This document shows, piece by piece, positions 25,632 to 38,129 of a stretch of DNA of 64,000 bases. The stretch's first letter is position 1; every line of letters begins with the position of its first letter. This DNA is from Lepisosteus oculatus (Eukaryota; Chordata; Actinopteri; Semionotiformes; Lepisosteidae). The DNA lies in NCBI RefSeq assembly GCF_040954835.1, contig NC_090707.1, positions 23,206,570-23,270,569 of the forward strand, written 5' to 3'. The notes under the pieces were generated by a model that was given only the letters and a program-made list of their open reading frames with translations, did no database searches and was not told the DNA's origin. A program made the translations under genes and the position numbers.

Positions 25632-25938
25632 CAGTGCTAGGGAAGAGAATGATTTGTGATGTCTCTTGGTGAATTCTTCTTCTCTCTGTCCATGCTGCCC
25701 TTCCCACTCTTGCAGAGACAGGGTGTTGGGCCAGATCTCCTCTTTCACTGGCTGAGTGACTCGCACTTGTGATTGGGGGTTCCTTCAATCCCAATGCATC
25801 CAGCACTCGCTGCTTGAACCAGTCCAGTATAATATTCTTAGGCAAGTCCTCCCTGGTGCATACTTCAGCGCAGACAGAAACAGAGAGAGCCAAGCAGATA
25901 AGAGGAATCAGAAACCACATTCGGCATCTGTTCAACAT
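25632..25938 (-). CDS. inha: inhibin alpha subunit, exon 1 (signal peptide and start of pro-region)
   Basis: This encodes residues 1-102 plus one base. The chosen ATG at 25936-25938 begins MLNRCRMWFLIPLICLALS, a secretory signal with a hydrophobic core, probably cleaved after VCA. A second ATG six codons on (25918-25920) would also give a usable signal. The frame stays open upstream, but the residues there are basic and unlike a signal peptide. EVCTREDLPKNIILDWFKQR and the downstream DALGL resemble the start of mammalian INHA pro-regions. The segment ends with SQIILFPST, matching the conserved end of exon 1 before the donor at 25631. Together with exon 2 it gives 348 residues, slightly shorter than mammalian INHA. 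Confidence 0.93.
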
Positions 25939-26343
25939 ACTTCTCCCTCTTTTATAATTTCTTCTGATGAAAAAAGTAAATTTCAAACAGGGAAGACGAT
26001 TTCTGTTTTTCTGAAAATAAATGTAGACCGTCCAGTATGTTCTGTATTTCCAACTCAAGCAGCAGTATTTGCTGGTTCTCCCCGTTGGTGCTTGTTTCGG
26101 CCTCTTCAGCTTCTGAATGGTTAGGAAACTGCTCTTGATCCAGCCTTTTCTTCAGCTCAAGATGTCCAGGTGAACACTTTAGTCCCTAGCATTTCTGATG
26201 AAATGGAAGGTTTCAGTCCTCAGTAGTGTCAAGGCTCTTTTACTGATATCTTCTGCAAAACACTCTTTGTCTTTGCAATATGTGACTGAGAGGCCCCCCT
26301 AATATGCAGATGCCACAACTGGGCTCTGCCCACACCACTTCTG

Positions 26344-26350
26344 TGACGCA
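26344..26350 (-). promoter_or_regulatory. candidate cAMP response element upstream of INHA
   Basis: The minus strand reads TGCGTCA, the same variant CRE that drives FSH/cAMP-responsive transcription of mammalian inhibin alpha genes. It lies about 400 bases upstream of the proposed ATG, inside a short patch of raised GC. A 7-mer can occur by chance; position and family precedent are the support. Confidence 0.4.
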
Positions 26351-26739
26351 GCCGCCTGTGTCCTATGAAAGGTATCTGTAGCAATGTAATAAAGAGGAAC
26401 TGAAATTGAACCAGAATGTAGCCGTTTAGTTTGAGGGAATTTAGCCATCTTGGCTAATGATACCTGCTGTGGTCTGCCCTTGCTGTCTTTTCAAGTAACA
26501 ATGCAGGGATCAAGATGTTCCCAAACTGCTACAGTGATTACAAAACAAAAATATTCATCCTTTTACAAAAACAATACAATATTACCTATATTTATAAAGT
26601 AGTACAGTATTCATAACCTTGAACTGTAACTAAAAGTTGACTTAACATGAAAGTGCATTTATACAATCATTATTTCTCAATACACATAAAACTAAAATCA
26701 TGTAAGAAATTAAATATGTAAAAATTGAACATCTGACAG

Positions 26740-26806
26740 AAATAGTTACATAGTTCCCACTGTTACTGTGGTTTAAATGACAGTTTTTCTGATTATACAT
26801 TTTATT
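26740..26806. repeat. isolated fragment of the INHA-intron tandem unit
   Basis: GTTCCCACTGTTACTGTGG, TTTAAATGACAGTTTTTCTG and the following bases match the middle of the unit repeated at 24391-25530. It sits upstream of INHA, outside the array, so the unit also exists in single copy nearby. Confidence 0.5.
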
Positions 26807-29589
26807 GTATAATCAATATTTTAAGAACCCCCTTTGGCTTTATTAAACCCAAGGAGACTAGTTATATCATTTTAATAGCTTTTTTATTTTTCTGTGAGGG
26901 ATATTCAACCGCTCTTGTACGTAATAACTCTTCAATGACAGGTTGTGCAGCCTGTAGTTGGGATTTTGCAGCTCATACCATCGATTTTCTAATAGAGAAT
27001 GTGATGACCAATCAAGAATGCTGATTTTTACCCCATTCTTCTTGGGGTCAAAAATTAGCCTCATCACAGAAACAAACTGTGGTTTTGGCTAAAATACCCT
27101 GGAAACGTATAGGATCTGTCTGTCCCACAGTTGTTGCTGGAACACAAATACCAGGGGATGCAAAAGCATAACAGGTAATTTTCTATTCTTAACAGAAATG
27201 ATTACATACTTTCTCTTCCTCTGATAACAATATGACTGGTGAGACCGTCCAAAAGCTTAATCTGTTTCAGCCAATTAGGTGCTAGTTGGCAAATTAATGT
27301 ATTTTCATTTTATTTTACCTAATGATTAAAAACAACACGTTTAGATTATATTAATATATACAGTATGTGAACATACAGCATTACAAATATAAGTAATGAT
27401 TTTGTAGGTACACTGTTGATATATTCAGCCTTTATCATATATAAATTATCAGAAACTGCTTAGTTTCATGAGTGTCATGGCAAGACAGTCCCAGAAGTGT
27501 AAAGCACACAGTGGGACTGGGAGCACATGATATCCCTAAATTAAGATGTTATTCATCATAGGGCCACTGTGAAAGAGACAATTTATAGTAGTCAACACAC
27601 CTAGTCAGTCAGTATGAAGCTGATGGGACTTGCAGAAAACCCACATGGCATGAACATTATGTGGATTGATTTACAGCTGATAGACACATATGAATTCAGT
27701 CAATACTGTGATCGGAAATAGGCCTTGGCACTTTGCTGTTCTTGCATTTCCTTGCATTTCCCAGCTCATAAAGAGTTAAAAGAGAGTCAAAGATCAGTGA
27801 TCCTACAACAGTGCTTGATAATAGGTCTGACTGGCTTTGGTCAAACTACAGGATTTTGTCAAATGAAGTATCAGACTTTAACATATTTTTTTATATTGTG
27901 ATTAGTCTGGAATTCAATTAATTATTTATGACAAATATGGCTTTTCTCTATCCAATACTATTATGATTACAGCATAACATCAGAATGTTTTATGTGAGAC
28001 ACATTACCCAATATGTAACTAATTCTGCTATATGATGTTATTTTCCTATTTTATGGGGGGTAGTGAGTAAATTTGGAGGTTTCTGCGTATATCTGCTAAT
28101 TACAAGTGAATATTTAATTTTGTTGGTGATCAAGTTTCCATCATTGAAGTACCATACGCTTCATTCACATTTGTAATTAATTAGAGAAATATAGTCTGTG
28201 ATCAAAAGCTAAAGTGATTTATTGTTGCCAATAATATGATCAAATACTGCATAGCCAAAAACAAACAACATTCACACCTCTTAGATAGAGTTTGTGTTGT
28301 GAGGAAAATGTAATATAATGAGAACAACTGGGAAATAGTTAAGTCATTTTAAAATACACTTTAAACACTTTGTATTTATCTGAATATATTAAATATACTA
28401 TACTAACTGAATAAAATGTGTTTTGTGTTCATTATAGTTTCCCAGATGTGTTCACCTTAGTGATGGCATTTTTCTTTCAAAAGAGTGGGTAAAGTATTGT
28501 AGGAAAGTTTATCAGAAACCCACATAAACAGACAAAACATAGGAAGAGAGATAAGACAGTTTATAAAATAAAATGTATCAGCTTCAATGCTTAACTCTCT
28601 GCAGTCCTTACCCTATGAATATCTGTGTAGAAAATGCAAATTGCAATATATTTACATACTGTATAATTATGCTTTATAATTTTGTGCATTGTGTGATCTG
28701 TAGCTATAGAAATACTGAATACACAAGAGATATGTAATATATTCTGCATTTTAAAAAATAGAGACTCAATTAAGAAGTCAATACTTCTGAAGTTTAAATA
28801 TACAGTCAGTACCAAATCAAATGTTTATATGGTGAATGAATTGGGGATTATTTAGCTGATTAAAAGATTCCATTTATTGCATTTTATGGCCTATATTTTC
28901 GAATAACACAGTATAATTTCACGTAAGTTTCCCTTCATTAAGTTTTCTTTCCACACATACTTCATGAATGCATGTTTTAGGGTCTTGAGGCAACAAAAAT
29001 ACAGATCAATAAATAACTGCATTAATATCTGTAGATGTCTGTAGGTAGTGCTTGATTAACCTTATAGATCAATTCTTTGACATACAAGATTGACCGTTAT
29101 TTATTTTCACAATAAATACCAATAATGAGTCTTCTATATTACAACTGCATCATATAGTCAGATTGTTTTTTCATTAAGTGTGGTGATATTTTATTGTACA
29201 TGTAGACATAGAGTGAAGACAACAGTGCTGACTGCGGTTCTGTTTCACACTTTGTACAAAGTTCCCATCCAGAACAGAGATTCACATGATAAAGTTTAAA
29301 TACTTAGATTGTACCTGAATAGTACCATCATAAATATGTAGCATCATTTTTTATCTTAATATTAATTGACATTAAATATAAACGTGTAGCTCTTTGATGA
29401 CTTAATGTTAATCATTCCTTTTTTCTAAAACAATCCATGTTTGCTCTAGAAAACACATTTAGAAAAACATTTGTGCAAGAGTGTGTTAAAAGAGATAATA
29501 TAAGCAAAAAAAGTAAGAACTTTATTATTATTAAAAATAATCAGACACCAGAACAACCACGGCTTTAGTCCTATTTACTGTAGTCTAAA
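26807..29589. other. AT-rich spacer, nothing recognised
   Basis: Open frames are short and random-looking. I see no exon signature, RNA gene or known repeat before the Tc1 insertion. Confidence 0.5.
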
Positions 29590-29591
29590 TA

Positions 29592-31221
29592 CAGTGCCTT
29601 GCGAAAGTATTCGGCCCCCTTGAACTTTTCAACCTTTTGCCACATTTCAGGCTTCAAACATAAAGATATAAATTTTTTATTTTATGTGAAGAATCACCAA
29701 CAAGTGGGACACAATTGTGAAGTGGAACGAAATCTATTGGATTTTTGAAACTTTTTTAACTAATAAAAAAATGAAAAGTGGGGCGTGCAAAATTATTCGG
29801 CCCCTTTACTTTCAGTGCAGCAAACTCACTCCAGAAGTTCAGCGAGGATCTCTGAATGATCCAATGTTGTCCTAAATGACTGATGGTGATAAATAGAATC
29901 CACCTGTGTGTAATCAAGTCTCTGTATAAATGCACCTGCTCTGTGATAGTCTCAAGGTTCTGTTGAAAGCGCAGAGAGCATCATGAAGACCAAGGAACAC
30001 ACCAGGCAGGTCCGTAATACTGTTGTGGAGAAGTTTAAAGCCGGATTTGGATACAAAAAGATTTCCCAAGCTTCAAACATCCCAAGGAGCACTGTGCAAG
30101 CGATCATCTTGAAATGGAAGGAGTATCAGACCACTGCAAATCTACCAAGACCTGGCCGTCCCTCTAAACTTTCAGCTCAGACAAGGAGAAGACTGATCAG
30201 AGATGCAGCCAAGAGGCCCATGATCACTCTGGATGAACTGCAGAGAACTACAGTTGAGGTGGGAGAGTCTGTCCATAGGACAACAATCAGTCTTACACTG
30301 CACAAATCTGGCTTTTATGGAAGAGTGGCAAGAAGAAAGCCATTTCTCAAAGATGTCCATAAAAAGTCTCGTCTAAAGTTTGCCACAAGCCACCTGGGAG
30401 ACACCCCAAACATGTGGAAGAAGGTGCTCTGGTCAGATGAAACCAAAATCGAACTTTTTGGCCACAATGCAAAACGATATGTTTGGCGTAAAAGCAACAC
30501 AGCTCATCACCCTCAACACACCATCCCCACTGTCAAACATGGTGGTGGCAGCATCATGGTTTGGGCCTGCTTTTCTTCAGCAGGGACAGGGAAGATGGTT
30601 AAAATTGAGGGGAAGATGGATGCAGCCAAATACAGGACCATTCTGGATGAAAACCTGTTGGAGTCTGCAAAAGACCTGAAACTGGGACGGAGATTTATCT
30701 TCCAACAAGACAATGATCCCAAACATACAGCAAAATCTACAAAGGAATGGTTCACAAATAAACGTATCCAGGTGTTTGAATGGCCAAGTCAAAGTCCAGA
30801 CCTGAATCCAATCGAGAATCTGTGGAAAGAGCTGAAAACTGCTGTTCACAAACGCTCTCCATCCAACCTCACTGAGCTCGAGCTGTTTTGCAAGGAAGAA
30901 TGGGCAAGAATTTCAGTCTCTCGATGTGCAAAACTGATATAGACATACCCCAAGCGACTTGCAGCTGTAATCGCAGCAAAAGGTGGCTCTACAAAGTATT
31001 AACGCAAGGGGGCCGAATAATTTTGCACGCCCCACTTTTCATTTTTTTATTAGTTAAAAAAGTTTCAAAAATCCAATAGATTTCGTTCCACTTCACAATT
31101 GTGTCCCACTTGTTGGTGATTCTTCACATAAAATAAAAAATTTATATCTTTATGTTTGAAGCCTGAAATGTGGCAAAAGGTTGAAAAGTTCAAGGGGGCC
31201 GAATACTTTTGCAAGGCACTG
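29592..31221 (+). mobile_element. complete Tc1-like transposon with 213-bp inverted repeats
   Basis: The element is 1630 bp and flanked by TA at 29590-29591 and 31222-31223, the Tc1/mariner target duplication. The inverted repeats cover 29592-29804 and 31009-31221; both start CAGTGCCTTGC from their outer ends and are long, as in fish Tc1 elements with inner and outer transposase-binding sites. Between them lies a transposase frame. The 3' 872 bases are about 99% identical to the copy at the window start. The ends look usable, so the element could in principle be moved by a transposase supplied elsewhere. Confidence 0.97.
29983..30942 (+). pseudogene. Tc1 transposase with premature stop near the C-terminus
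   Basis: The frame starts MKTKEHTRQVRN, as usual for fish Tc1 proteins. Residues 1-110 form the two helix-turn-helix DNA-binding parts, with a basic GRPSK linker at 58-62. The catalytic triad is intact: D152 (WSDETK), D243 (QQDND), E278 (PIEN), with 34 residues between the last two. A Gly-rich GGGS follows at 187-190. After residue 319 the codon is TAG (30940-30942), where the other copy has GAG (Glu). This removes the last 20 residues of a 339-residue protein, a conserved segment ending GGSTKY. Residual activity is unknown; I treat it as broken. Confidence 0.93.
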
Positions 31222-31223
31222 TA

Positions 31224-34200
31224 TATATGGCATAGCAAGTGAGAATACAGTATAAATGTACAAATTAATGTTGTAGAGAGAGAGATTTTTGAAAATACAG
31301 AAAAGTCTAGAAAAATTGTCAATTTTCACAGCAGTAAAATGTGCCTTTATAGGAACCCTTACTTTTATTACAATTATAGTTTTATGTTAAAATAAAAATA
31401 TAACATTTTTTTGACATAGGTAAAGTTAGTGCTCTAAATTGTTATGTTCAGTAAAAGGAAATGAAATATGCATTTTAACAATAGAAAAACACTGAGCAAA
31501 ATATGATAGAAAAAGTAGTGTTCTTCATTCTAATAGTAGGAAAACACCTAACATGTCCAGTTTCTTTTTATTTAGCTTTTTTTATCTGCACCTTTGTTAT
31601 TATTGAATAATGCTCCATGTATTCTTTAGAAATCAAGGAATTAATAACTACAAATACCTAAAAATATAAAGCACAGAACTGGCCAGCACCTGAATCAGCT
31701 GCTGAAATGGATTAAATACACAATTTTAGATTAGGTTACTGTTTTTTCCTTTTTTTTGTCTTAGATTCAAAATTAAAGTCAGTTTAGTATATGTACTATT
31801 GAAAAAAGTTTGTCAGCAAGCAAACTATTAGCTGAGCAGTTTTTAAAGGACGATATCTATCTATTCTGTAGCTTTGAGTAGCTACATTTGAACGTTTTGC
31901 TTGTGCAGTTGAGCCTTCTATTTTTAATTTAAGCACCTGTCTTTTTCTATTTAAGTGCCTAATACAGTAATAGCTAGAAGTATTTATAGGGAATTAATAC
32001 ACTATGTGACTGAAATTTTAGTGACAGCAGGAAACAGGTGTGTAAGCCAAAGACTAAAAGGAACTCAGTTGGAATTCTTTTATTAATACCTTTTATTCAT
32101 TAAGAAATACAGACTTCAAATACTAGAAGAGTTGCTTTTGATTTTTGCACCTGGTCTCGCATGAAACCCTGAGCCTTTTTGAAGGTGGTTAGAAAATATG
32201 TGTCTTCTTTTTTTTTATTTACAAAACAATGGGGCCTGCTTTATCTGAGTCTTGGCCTAGAGAAGTAATCAGCCAGTCAGTTTCCATCTGTTTTAGCTAG
32301 GCTAGACTCCAAAATGAGGTTGAGAAACACTGCAGGGGAGTCACAGCCTTGGTTTTTTTAGGAATTGTAGGAAACGTAGAATGGTTAATAAATGATAATA
32401 CCTTAAAATTAATAATATTAATATTTTAAACTAGTAATTGTGTATATATAATTAGTAAATATATGTCAGCAATGCTAATATAAACTGTGATAAAATGTGC
32501 AGATGTACTGTTGACACATTGTAATTCAATTCTTGCATCTACATATATCTACATATAAAAGGTTAAGGGTAATTTAAGTTTCAGCTTATGCTGTTTAACC
32601 TTGAAGTTGAGAGTGTTACAGAGACAGTAGGTCTGCTCTGTCATAAACAAAATGTTTGGTAGATTATAATGAAAGCTGCTGTTCCTAATTCTTTAATGTG
32701 GTTTTAATCACAATCTCACTGAGATACAGTATGAAATAGACTGATATCTTTCAACCTTCAACAGTCGATCTTTAGCTTTAATTCAGTATCTGGCCCTCTG
32801 GGGTCATAGCCCAGGAGGAAGTAAACCTTGTTTTAAATACCTAGCTGAAAAGGAAGATGTTGTACTCTGTACGCATTTGGAGCCTTGATTTCAACTGTTG
32901 GCACAAACTGACCTATGAACATCTCATGCACACACACCTGACAATCTTTAAACTCACCCTGCCAAAAGTGCCTTTAGCATAGTGCTTATATGGGCTGTGT
33001 GTATTGGGCACTTGGTAGTGTGGTTTATATTGTAGTTAGCAATAGGCTCTCAGAGTCATTCCTACGAAGACAGGCTGAATTGGAGACCTGACATCTTTTT
33101 CTACATACAAATAGAACAAAAACTCACAATAGCTTCCTAATGCATCAATACTTTGACCACTCCAATGCTTAACCTAATTATTACTCCTTCATCCTTTGAG
33201 AGCATGAACTGGAATCTGAAAAATATGACATTACATATCACCATGTGTTTCTAAACCTTCTTGGTAACCGGACCATAATGTTTATATATAACCCAGCAAT
33301 ACATTTCTTTGCACAAAATATTATATTGAACACAGCATAGTAAAGGAACAGTCCCAGATATGTTCAGTTTACAGATTTTGTTCTACAATGTTTGCTTATT
33401 TTGAATGATTTTGCCTGCTGTGACATTTTCTAAATGAGCATTTATTCAGATCATAAGACTTTCCATGGCAAATGAACATTAAGATGTTGTGTAGTTTTTG
33501 TTATGCTTCATTGAGTTAATGACATAAGAGGGTTTAATGAGCAGCAGGATTCTTGGTAAAATGAAACTTCCCATTTTCCTTAACCTAAAAATCTCTATGG
33601 GGAGCAACTGTGACAACAGGGATTTCCATTAGATGGTTAAGACATAGCCTAATGCCAAAAAGAAAGTGTTTCTGTGATTGGGCACGATGGTAGTAATGGT
33701 GCTTTCAGGCAGGCTTTCATTATCCAAAACTATTACAAACTATTACATGTGCTAAGTGTCAAAACAAAGATTTTAAACTCCCACTCCAGGCCAGTAGTCT
33801 ATTCGTTTGATACCCACTAGCCAGAACACATTGGAAAAGAAAGAATTTTCCAGATTGATCTGAAATCTTAATATTTTTTTAAAACATCAGGAATAAAGTG
33901 TGACCTGAAAAGTAAGTGTTGTTTGGCGATTTCTGTTAACAAATACAATTAGACTGATATATTTATTTTAAATGCTTTAATCTCTGAAGTATACTCACCA
34001 CAGTTGTCACATTGAACAAGGTGAATTATCCTTTAAATACTCTATTAGCATTGGAAAGACTATGAATAGTGTGTGACTGAATCAACACATTAAATGTTTT
34101 CTACAATGTAGACCCTAATTATGTTCACTGTTGCTGAAGACATTTTGAAGTGGTCTGATGCTTCTGAAAATCAGAAGATTGCAGAAATGTGCAGTGTTAT

Positions 34201-36360
34201 TAACTGCAAAGTAAAAAGAACCCTACTATAGATTTCTGAGTAATATTAATTAATGTCTGTTAAATTTGCACCCGTAACAAGACATCATTTCTGGTTCTTT
34301 CTTTCATGTTTCTGCTGAACCATGGATAAAACATTAAGCTCATTATATTATTTATATTTCACAAAATCTTCTCTTGAATAAAAAAGCAACCAAAAATCTT
34401 GGATTCATTTTAATATTACCTTCTCACTTCCAGTCCACCTCGGGACCCACACACTAGTCATAAGTAAGACAGAATACTGGATGTGTAGCCCTCATGCATT
34501 ATTGTGAGGTTGTTTCCAAGGCAACCAGACACTGAGGAAGCAACTCAGGCAGGTTTTACTTTAAGAATAGTGTAAAGGAGGTAGGCACACAGAGGGCAAA
34601 AATGCACAGAGCAGTTCAGCTGAGTAAATTAATAGAGACTAGATGAAAAAGAGGTTTATTGCTACTGTGATGTGCTTCAGATAACACAGATCTTTGCAGA
34701 TCTGTGTCTTCACCGAATAGCATATTAAGAGTTGAACTGAACTACCAGTGGAAAAGTGTTTAAAAGGAATTTGTTGAAAAAAGTTTGAGCCTGCTGGATG
34801 GCAAAAAATTACTCCACTAATCATAAGCAGACAATGTCTTCAATATGATCTTTTTTAGTATTGCTATGAAAATATTTTCCTCATTTTTTAAATCAGTTTT
34901 CAATTGTGTTATTATGTTGTGCAAATAACAGAAAATAAGATTTGATGGATTTCAAGGTCCCAAAATACAGATAATATTCAAGATTATGTTATCATTTGTG
35001 TGTTGTAGATTTCCAATTTAACACTCTTTTTATTCACTGGAAAGAAGGCACTTCTTCAGCAAAGTGAGTTTAAATGACTCCTGACTTTTCTGTGTTGCAC
35101 TGAATGAAAAAGACAAAAATAATTTTCAGCAATTTCATTTTTGCTGATATGCTGTAGACTGATCCACAATGCCCCCAAATGTTATTCATTTTTGTTTCCA
35201 ATAATCTCCAGGGTTATGCTTGTAAATTTAAAACTACAGATTGCATCATGAAAAACAAAGTAAATACAATCATATTATATAGTCTTCATCTTAAAATAAA
35301 TTTTCAGTTGTCTTTGTGCTTCATATACTGTATAAGGAACAGGTTTCTTTAAAAAAACAATATTAATGTCTATGTGTTTGAAAAAAGAAAAAAAACTGCA
35401 CAGTAGGGATGAAGTGGCCAGCAGGTGGAGATGTCTGGTTCATCTTTTGCAGTTATCAGAATTCATATCATACATTTCATATACTTCAGAAAAACCTTAA
35501 ATATCACAGTGTGGACACTCACTTTATCAGACTACAAATAGAACGAAACTTTAGAGAATTTAATTCAATTTTTACATGTAACAAAGGTGATGATTTCTGT
35601 CTATAAAACACATTTCTAGAAGTTAAACTGAAACTGGCAGTGCAAAATCACAGTAACTAAAGTAAGCAGTGTTTTTTGGGAAAATCAGAGAATTGAGAAC
35701 CTTTATTTTCAACTGCATCTTCAGTAATCATCTAATTGAACACAAGATGACTTGTTGAGACTGTTCTTTTATAAACATGTATTTAGTTATATTGATATTT
35801 GCCCATTATACATCTATTCTGATATAAAAAAACAAATCTAATTCTACTCCTATTCACCAGTATTTGAGGTTTTCCATAATTTGGTATAAGATCACAGTAG
35901 AGGTTACAAAAGAGAAGATCTTTCATCATTGATGACGGATAGTGAATAGGTATGTCCATGTTTCATTTTTGCTATAGTTTTGTATGTATCTGAGGGATCT
36001 GAGGGATGTGCTTTCTGTTTTGAAGCTCCATATAAGCATTGTTTTACATTTTTAGAACTACAGAGAAGTTTACAATTTGTATTATTATTTATTTTGTTTT
36101 TTTTATTTCTGAGTCTGTTTCTGTTTAAGGATATTCAAAGGCTGGGTTACAACAACTATGAACTATGTCAAAATGATTCTGCTCAAAAAACAACCATCAG
36201 ATCATCTGTCATGTAAACCAGCTGAATTTCATCATGTCTGAAGGTTGGTGGTAATTTTATTTTAATCCTTCTTAAAACTTATATTATCGTGGAACATCCT
36301 ATCATGAGCTCCTTTGCAAGTGAAATTAACGATCATATCACCTAATTTATCCCAAGATAA
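31224..36360. other. AT-rich spacer between Tc1 and SINE, nothing recognised
   Basis: Five kilobases without a recognisable exon, RNA gene or repeat. Open frames are at most about 80 codons and lack family motifs. Confidence 0.5.
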
Positions 36361-36365
36361 AAAAA

Positions 36366-36652
36366 AGGGTGGGGCAGTGGCTCTGTGGCTAAGGATCTGC
36401 GCCTGTTGCTGGAAGGTTGCCGGTTCGTATCCTGCAGCCAGCAGAGGAATTCTACTCCATTGGGCCCCTGAGCAAGGCCCTTAACCACAACTGCTCCAGG
36501 GGTACTGTATAAATGGCTGACACTGCGCTCTGACCCCAAGCTTCTCTCCCTCTCTGTGTGTCTCAAGGAGAGAAAGTTGGGGTATGTGAAAAGACAAATT
36601 CCTAATACAATAAATTGTATATGGCCAATAAAGTGCTTTCAAATTATAAGTT
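36366..36652 (+). repeat. tRNA-derived SINE, second family
   Basis: The head has an A-box-like TGGCTCTGTGGCTAAGG and a B box GGTTCGTATCC. The body carries TGGGCCCCTGAGCAAGGCCC, TTAACCACAACTGCTCCAGG, TGTATAAATGGCTGACACTG and GCGCTCTGACCCCAAGCTTC. The tail reads AAATTGTATATGGCCAATAA, then AGTG, probably shared with a partner LINE. It is better preserved than the SINEs at 3.9 and 60.4 kb and differs from them throughout, so it is a separate family. Confidence 0.8.
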
Positions 36653-36715
36653 TAAGTTAAGACTGATGACCTTCATAATAATTAAAATATCGAGCCTTTG
36701 AAGAGCATGTTATTG

Positions 36716-37548
36716 ATAGGGCCCTCACCCGGGCCAAAAACAGCCCTCACATCATCAACTCCACCACGAACTCTTGGTCTTACAACAGCATTCCTTTCTA
36801 TCCCCAGGACCATCATTAACAACTACTCCATTTTACAGGGCAATCCCTCCATCGGTACCCTTTTTTTCTAACTGCTCAATCATCTCATACTGCCGACCAC
36901 CCAATCTACATAAACTTCTGGTTCACAGCTCCCTTGAACACACTCGGCAATCATCCCCACCAGGCACCTTCCCCTGCAACAGAACTTGCAATGCATACAC
37001 CTGCAAATTATTTACTGTATCTCTTGTAAACAATGCCCAGCTATCTACGCTGGGGAAACCGGAAAGAGACTAGGAGACCTTCAGAGAACATGTTAGGTCT
37101 GTGAAGATTAAAGATTTCTCCAAGCCCATAGTTTTTCATTTCACCTCAGATGGCCATGATTACACTGATCTCTGTCTCTGTTCTCAAAGAAGAGTTTCTC
37201 AACTCCCATAGCAGAAAAACAACAGAAAAGAAACTCATCCTGAAACTAGGTTCACACCATCCCCCTTCTATCAATGACCGAGTTATTTTTCATGTAATCT
37301 TCTTTATTCTCATGCAGGTTTTGACTTCACACCTTTCTTCACCCCTGTCCACTTTGCACTTCCTGAGTGGGGTCTCTGCCTCTCTGTCCCTCCTGCCTCC
37401 TCCCCTCCCCCAGCTTCTGTTCTTCTGTGCTATTTAATTTTTGCTGTCTGCCCTGTCTTTCTCATACCTTAAGAAGTCTTCACAGCCGAAACGTTGTGTT
37501 TTCTCTCTTCTCTTTTCAGCATGGAATAAACCTATTACTTGTTCCTTA
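36716..37548 (+). mobile_element. Penelope-like retroelement, 5'-truncated and frameshifted
   Basis: This is the C-terminal part of a Penelope-like reverse transcriptase gene. NLHKLLVHSSLEHTRQS and PPGTFPCNR are typical of the linker after the RT. After a frameshift, YCISCKQCPAIYAGETGK (37013 onward) is the start of the GIY-YIG endonuclease, with its Cys cluster. A further frame gives SHSRKTTEKKLILKLGSHHP, the usual end of the domain. At least two frameshifts break the gene. The 3' end (37468-37548) has a hammerhead-like core and the AGCATGGAATAAACCTATT block, shared with the fragment at 6.9 kb. The N-terminal RT is absent. Confidence 0.85.
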
Positions 37549-38129
37549 GCATAATTTAAATATATCAGTATATCAGATAGCACATGACAAACAGACAGCT
37601 TAACTGCTTCTTATAAAGATGAATGGTTAAAAGTTATTTTAACAATAATATCAATTTTAGGATCAAGCATGAATGTAAACATTGGAATGTATTCAAAATT
37701 TAATGCACACATATTAGACACTTATTCAAAACCTGAATCTTTGAACTGAACACTTCTATGGATAAGATACTATAAATGTCAGAAAAAACCTAAAGAGAAA
37801 AAAAACCTGAATATTGAAAAAAGACTGAATACTTTTCTTATGCAATCATGACTTTTTCACTTCTTTTGTATTATCTATGTACTTTTTTTCTCTCTGATTT
37901 TTTTTTACTTTGTTTGGAGTAAATATATGAAACAAATAATAATAATGGCTACTTCAATGAGATTACTTCATGACTGGAAGCTTTAAAGTAACAAAATAAA
38001 AAAACTGTGCCTAGTTCTGAATACTTGTAAAAGTCACTGTACATACAATTACATTTAAAACAATCAAAATTGTTCTTACATTTTCTAAATCAATGCTTCC
38101 TTCATTTTCCCTAATCCTTGTGTCCTCAT

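Noticed and set aside
25945-25965. TATAAAA-like motif just upstream of the INHA ATG on the minus strand
   Set aside because: It lies only about 10-20 bases before the start codon; a start 30 bases downstream of it would fall inside the coding region.
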